A DNA stretch of 64,000 nt from Ramlibacter algicola (lineage in GTDB: Bacteria > Pseudomonadota > Gammaproteobacteria > Burkholderiales > Burkholderiaceae_C): NCBI RefSeq assembly GCF_016641735.1, contig NZ_JAEDAO010000001.1:4134520-4198519 (forward strand), in the 5' to 3' direction. Below the pieces are notes generated by a model that saw only the letters and a list, made by a program, of their open reading frames with translations, did no database searches and was not told the origin of the DNA. Positions 58,601 to 61,600 of this stretch are shown piece by piece (position 1 is the first letter of the stretch; each line of letters begins with the position of its first letter). The position numbers were made by a program, and so were the translations under genes.

Positions 58601-61600
58601 TGGTCGTCGCCGTCGGCCGGCACCAGCGCCTGCACCACGAGGCCATCGGCGTTCACGACGGAGTCGCCCACGATCGCTTCGTTGGCGACCTGCGCGACGT
58701 TGACGGCGACGGCGACGCCGACACCGGTACTGCTGCCACCGGCCCCGTCCTCGAGCACCGTGCTGGCGTCGGCAATCGCCGAGCTGCCCGCGTTGTTCTC
58801 GGATTTCAGGGTGACGATGCCATCAGCGGTCGACGTGCCCGCGGTGATGGTGAGCCCGTCACCGATGGTGGCGCGCGACGTCGCGCTGGTGATCGTGATG
58901 GCCGCAGCGCCGGCGACCTGCACCTTGCTGCCGCCCTGCCCTTCGGCCGAGGCGGCTTCGGTCGTCGGCGTCGCCGAATCTCCACCGTTGGCCTGCTTCC
59001 GGCTGGACGCGAAGTCGCGGCTTTCCTTGGTCTTCTTGTTGACCCCCCCCTCCTCCTTGCCCTCGTCCGTGGTCGGCGCGTCGTCGGCGTCGCCCCCCGC
59101 GACACTGGCCTTCGCCTTGCCGCTGTTGCTGCTGACGTTGCGCGCGGTCAGCGTGATGGCACCGCCCGCGGACAGATCGCGAGCCACGGAGGCAGCCGCC
59201 AGGTCGGTGCCGATGCTGAGCGCCAGCGAGATGCCGACGCCGGTGTCGCCAGCTTCGGTGGCGCCTTCCGCGTTGGTAGCCACCGAGCCCAGGTGTGCGG
59301 CGCTCGCGGTGATCGAGCCAGCCGTCGCCAATGCGGACCCGGAACCGATGGTCGACAGGGTCTCGTTGTCGGAGATCGAGATGGCCACGACCGGCGTGAC
59401 GGCGGTCTCGCCCGCCGAGCCGCCCTCTGCAGCGGTGACCATGGTGTTCTTCGACTCGGCGGCGATGGTGAGGTCGTGCGCGCCGCTGACGCTGGCGGTG
59501 TCGGCCACCAAGGCGTCCGTGTCGGTCTCTCCGATGTTCAGCGCGATGGAGGCGCCCACGCCAATGCTGCCGCCGCCTTCCTGCTTGGCCGTCGCCTTCA
59601 CGTCGTTGGAGACGAAGTTCTGCGCCTTCAAGTCGACGTCGGCCGTACTGCCGGTCAGCGTGACCACGGCACCTTCGTCGATCTTCGCCTGCGAACGGCT
59701 GATGCCGACGTTGATCGCCAGGGCACCGGCCACGCCGGTTTCCGCGCCACTGGCGCCCGACTTGGCTTCGGCCTTGAACCCGTGCACCTGGTCGTCGCCA
59801 GAGGCTGGCACCAGGGCTTGCACGACGAGGCCGTCGGCGGTCACGGTGGACGCACCCACGGTCGCTTCGTTGACGACCTGCGCGACGTTGACGGCCACTG
59901 CCACGCCGACGCCGGTGCTGCTGCCTCCGCCGGCGCCGTTCTCGAGGACCGTGCTGGCGTCGGCAATCGCTTCGCTGCCCGCGTTGTTCTCCGACTTGAG
60001 GGTGACGATGCCGTCGCTGGTCGATGTGCCCGCGGTGATGGTCAGGCTGTCACCGATCGTGGCGCGTGAGGTCGCGCTGGTGATCGTGATGGCCGCCGCG
60101 CCGGCCACCTGCACCTTGCTGCCGCCCTGGCCTTCGGCCGATGCGCCTTCAGTGGTCGGCGTGGTCGAGTCGGAGCCATTGGCGGTGGCCTTGCCGGCGG
60201 CGAAGTCGCGAGCGTCCTTGGTCTTCTTGTTGACGCCGCCTTCCTGCTTGCCTTCGTCGGTGGTCGGTTCCTCGCTGGCGTCACCACCAGCGACGCTGGC
60301 CTTGGCCTTGCCGGTGTTGCCGCTGACGTTGCGTGCTGCCAGCGTGATCGCGCCGCCCGCGGACAGGCTGCGCTCGGTGGCCGCGCCGACCAGGTCGGTG
60401 CCGATGCCCAGGGCGAGCGAGATGCCCACGCCCGTGCCGTCCGACTCGGTGGAGCCCTCCGCCACGGTGCTCACGGAGCCTTGGTGCTGCGCCTGCGCGC
60501 CGATCTGCCCGCTGGCCGAGAGCGCCGAAGCGGACGTGCCGAAGGTCGCGAGCGTTTCGTTGTTCGCGACGGTGATGGCGAGGACTGGTGTGACCGCGGT
60601 CGAGCCGCCTGCGGCACCACCCTCGGCAGTCGTCACCACGTCGTTGCGGGACGAGGCAGCCAACGCCAGCGAGCTCGCGCCGGTGATGTTGGCGCCGTTT
60701 GCGAGGCGCGCGTCGGTGTCCGTTTCGGCGATGTTGAGGGCAAAGCTGCCGCCGACCCCGACGTCGCCGCCGCCCGACTGCTTTCCAGTGGCATTGACGC
60801 TGCTGGAGACCTGGTTCTGCGACGTCAGCGTGACGCCACCGGAGCCCGTGAGCGCCACGACGGTGTCCTCGTGGATGGTGGCACTGGTGTCACTGAGGAC
60901 CACACCCAATGCCAAGGCGCCTGCCACGCCGGTCCCGCCGCCGCTGGCGCCCGCTGTGGCGGTCACGGCGAAGCGGTTCACCTTGCCTTCATCCGTGAAG
61001 CGGTGCCCACTGGCGGAGCCGCCACCCGTGAGGTTCACGAGGCCGGTCGCGGTGCCCGCGATCGCGTCCGCCTTCGTCGTTGCGTACAGCTTGATGCGGC
61101 CGTCCGGCAGGACGTGCACGAAGTACGCCTGGCCGTCCACGAGACCGCCGAGGGCGGTCGCCGCGGGATCCTTGTGGTACGTGACCTGGTCGCCGCTGGC
61201 GAGCCCGTGCCCACCGCCGGCGAGCGTGATCGCATCCTGCGCACTGTCGACATTGCCGGGTTGGACCAGCAGGTCGCGGTCGGCCATCGTGGCACCGACC
61301 TCCAGCGCACCGGCCTGCACGCCGGAGCCGCCGATGTACGCGTGGTTGTCCAGCACGTCCACGCCGATGGCCACGGCGACGCCGACGGCCGTGGCATTGC
61401 CGGACGTGATGACAGTGTTGCCGCCGTCGGCCATCGTCGTGGCCTGGTTCACCGCCTTGGCATTCACGGCCAACTGGCCGCTGCTGGTCACGTGCCCCGA
61501 TGTGTCGACGAATGCTTCGGTGGTCGACGTCAGGGTGCCCACGGCCACCGCGCCCGCCAGCTTCACGCTGTCGGAGGCGCCATTGCCGGTGGCCGCGCCG

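Noticed and set aside
57440-61400. CRISPR-like regular repeats
   Set aside because: Period of about 1190 bp, coding throughout and diverged copies; nothing like short direct repeats with unique spacers. No CRISPR array was seen anywhere in the window.
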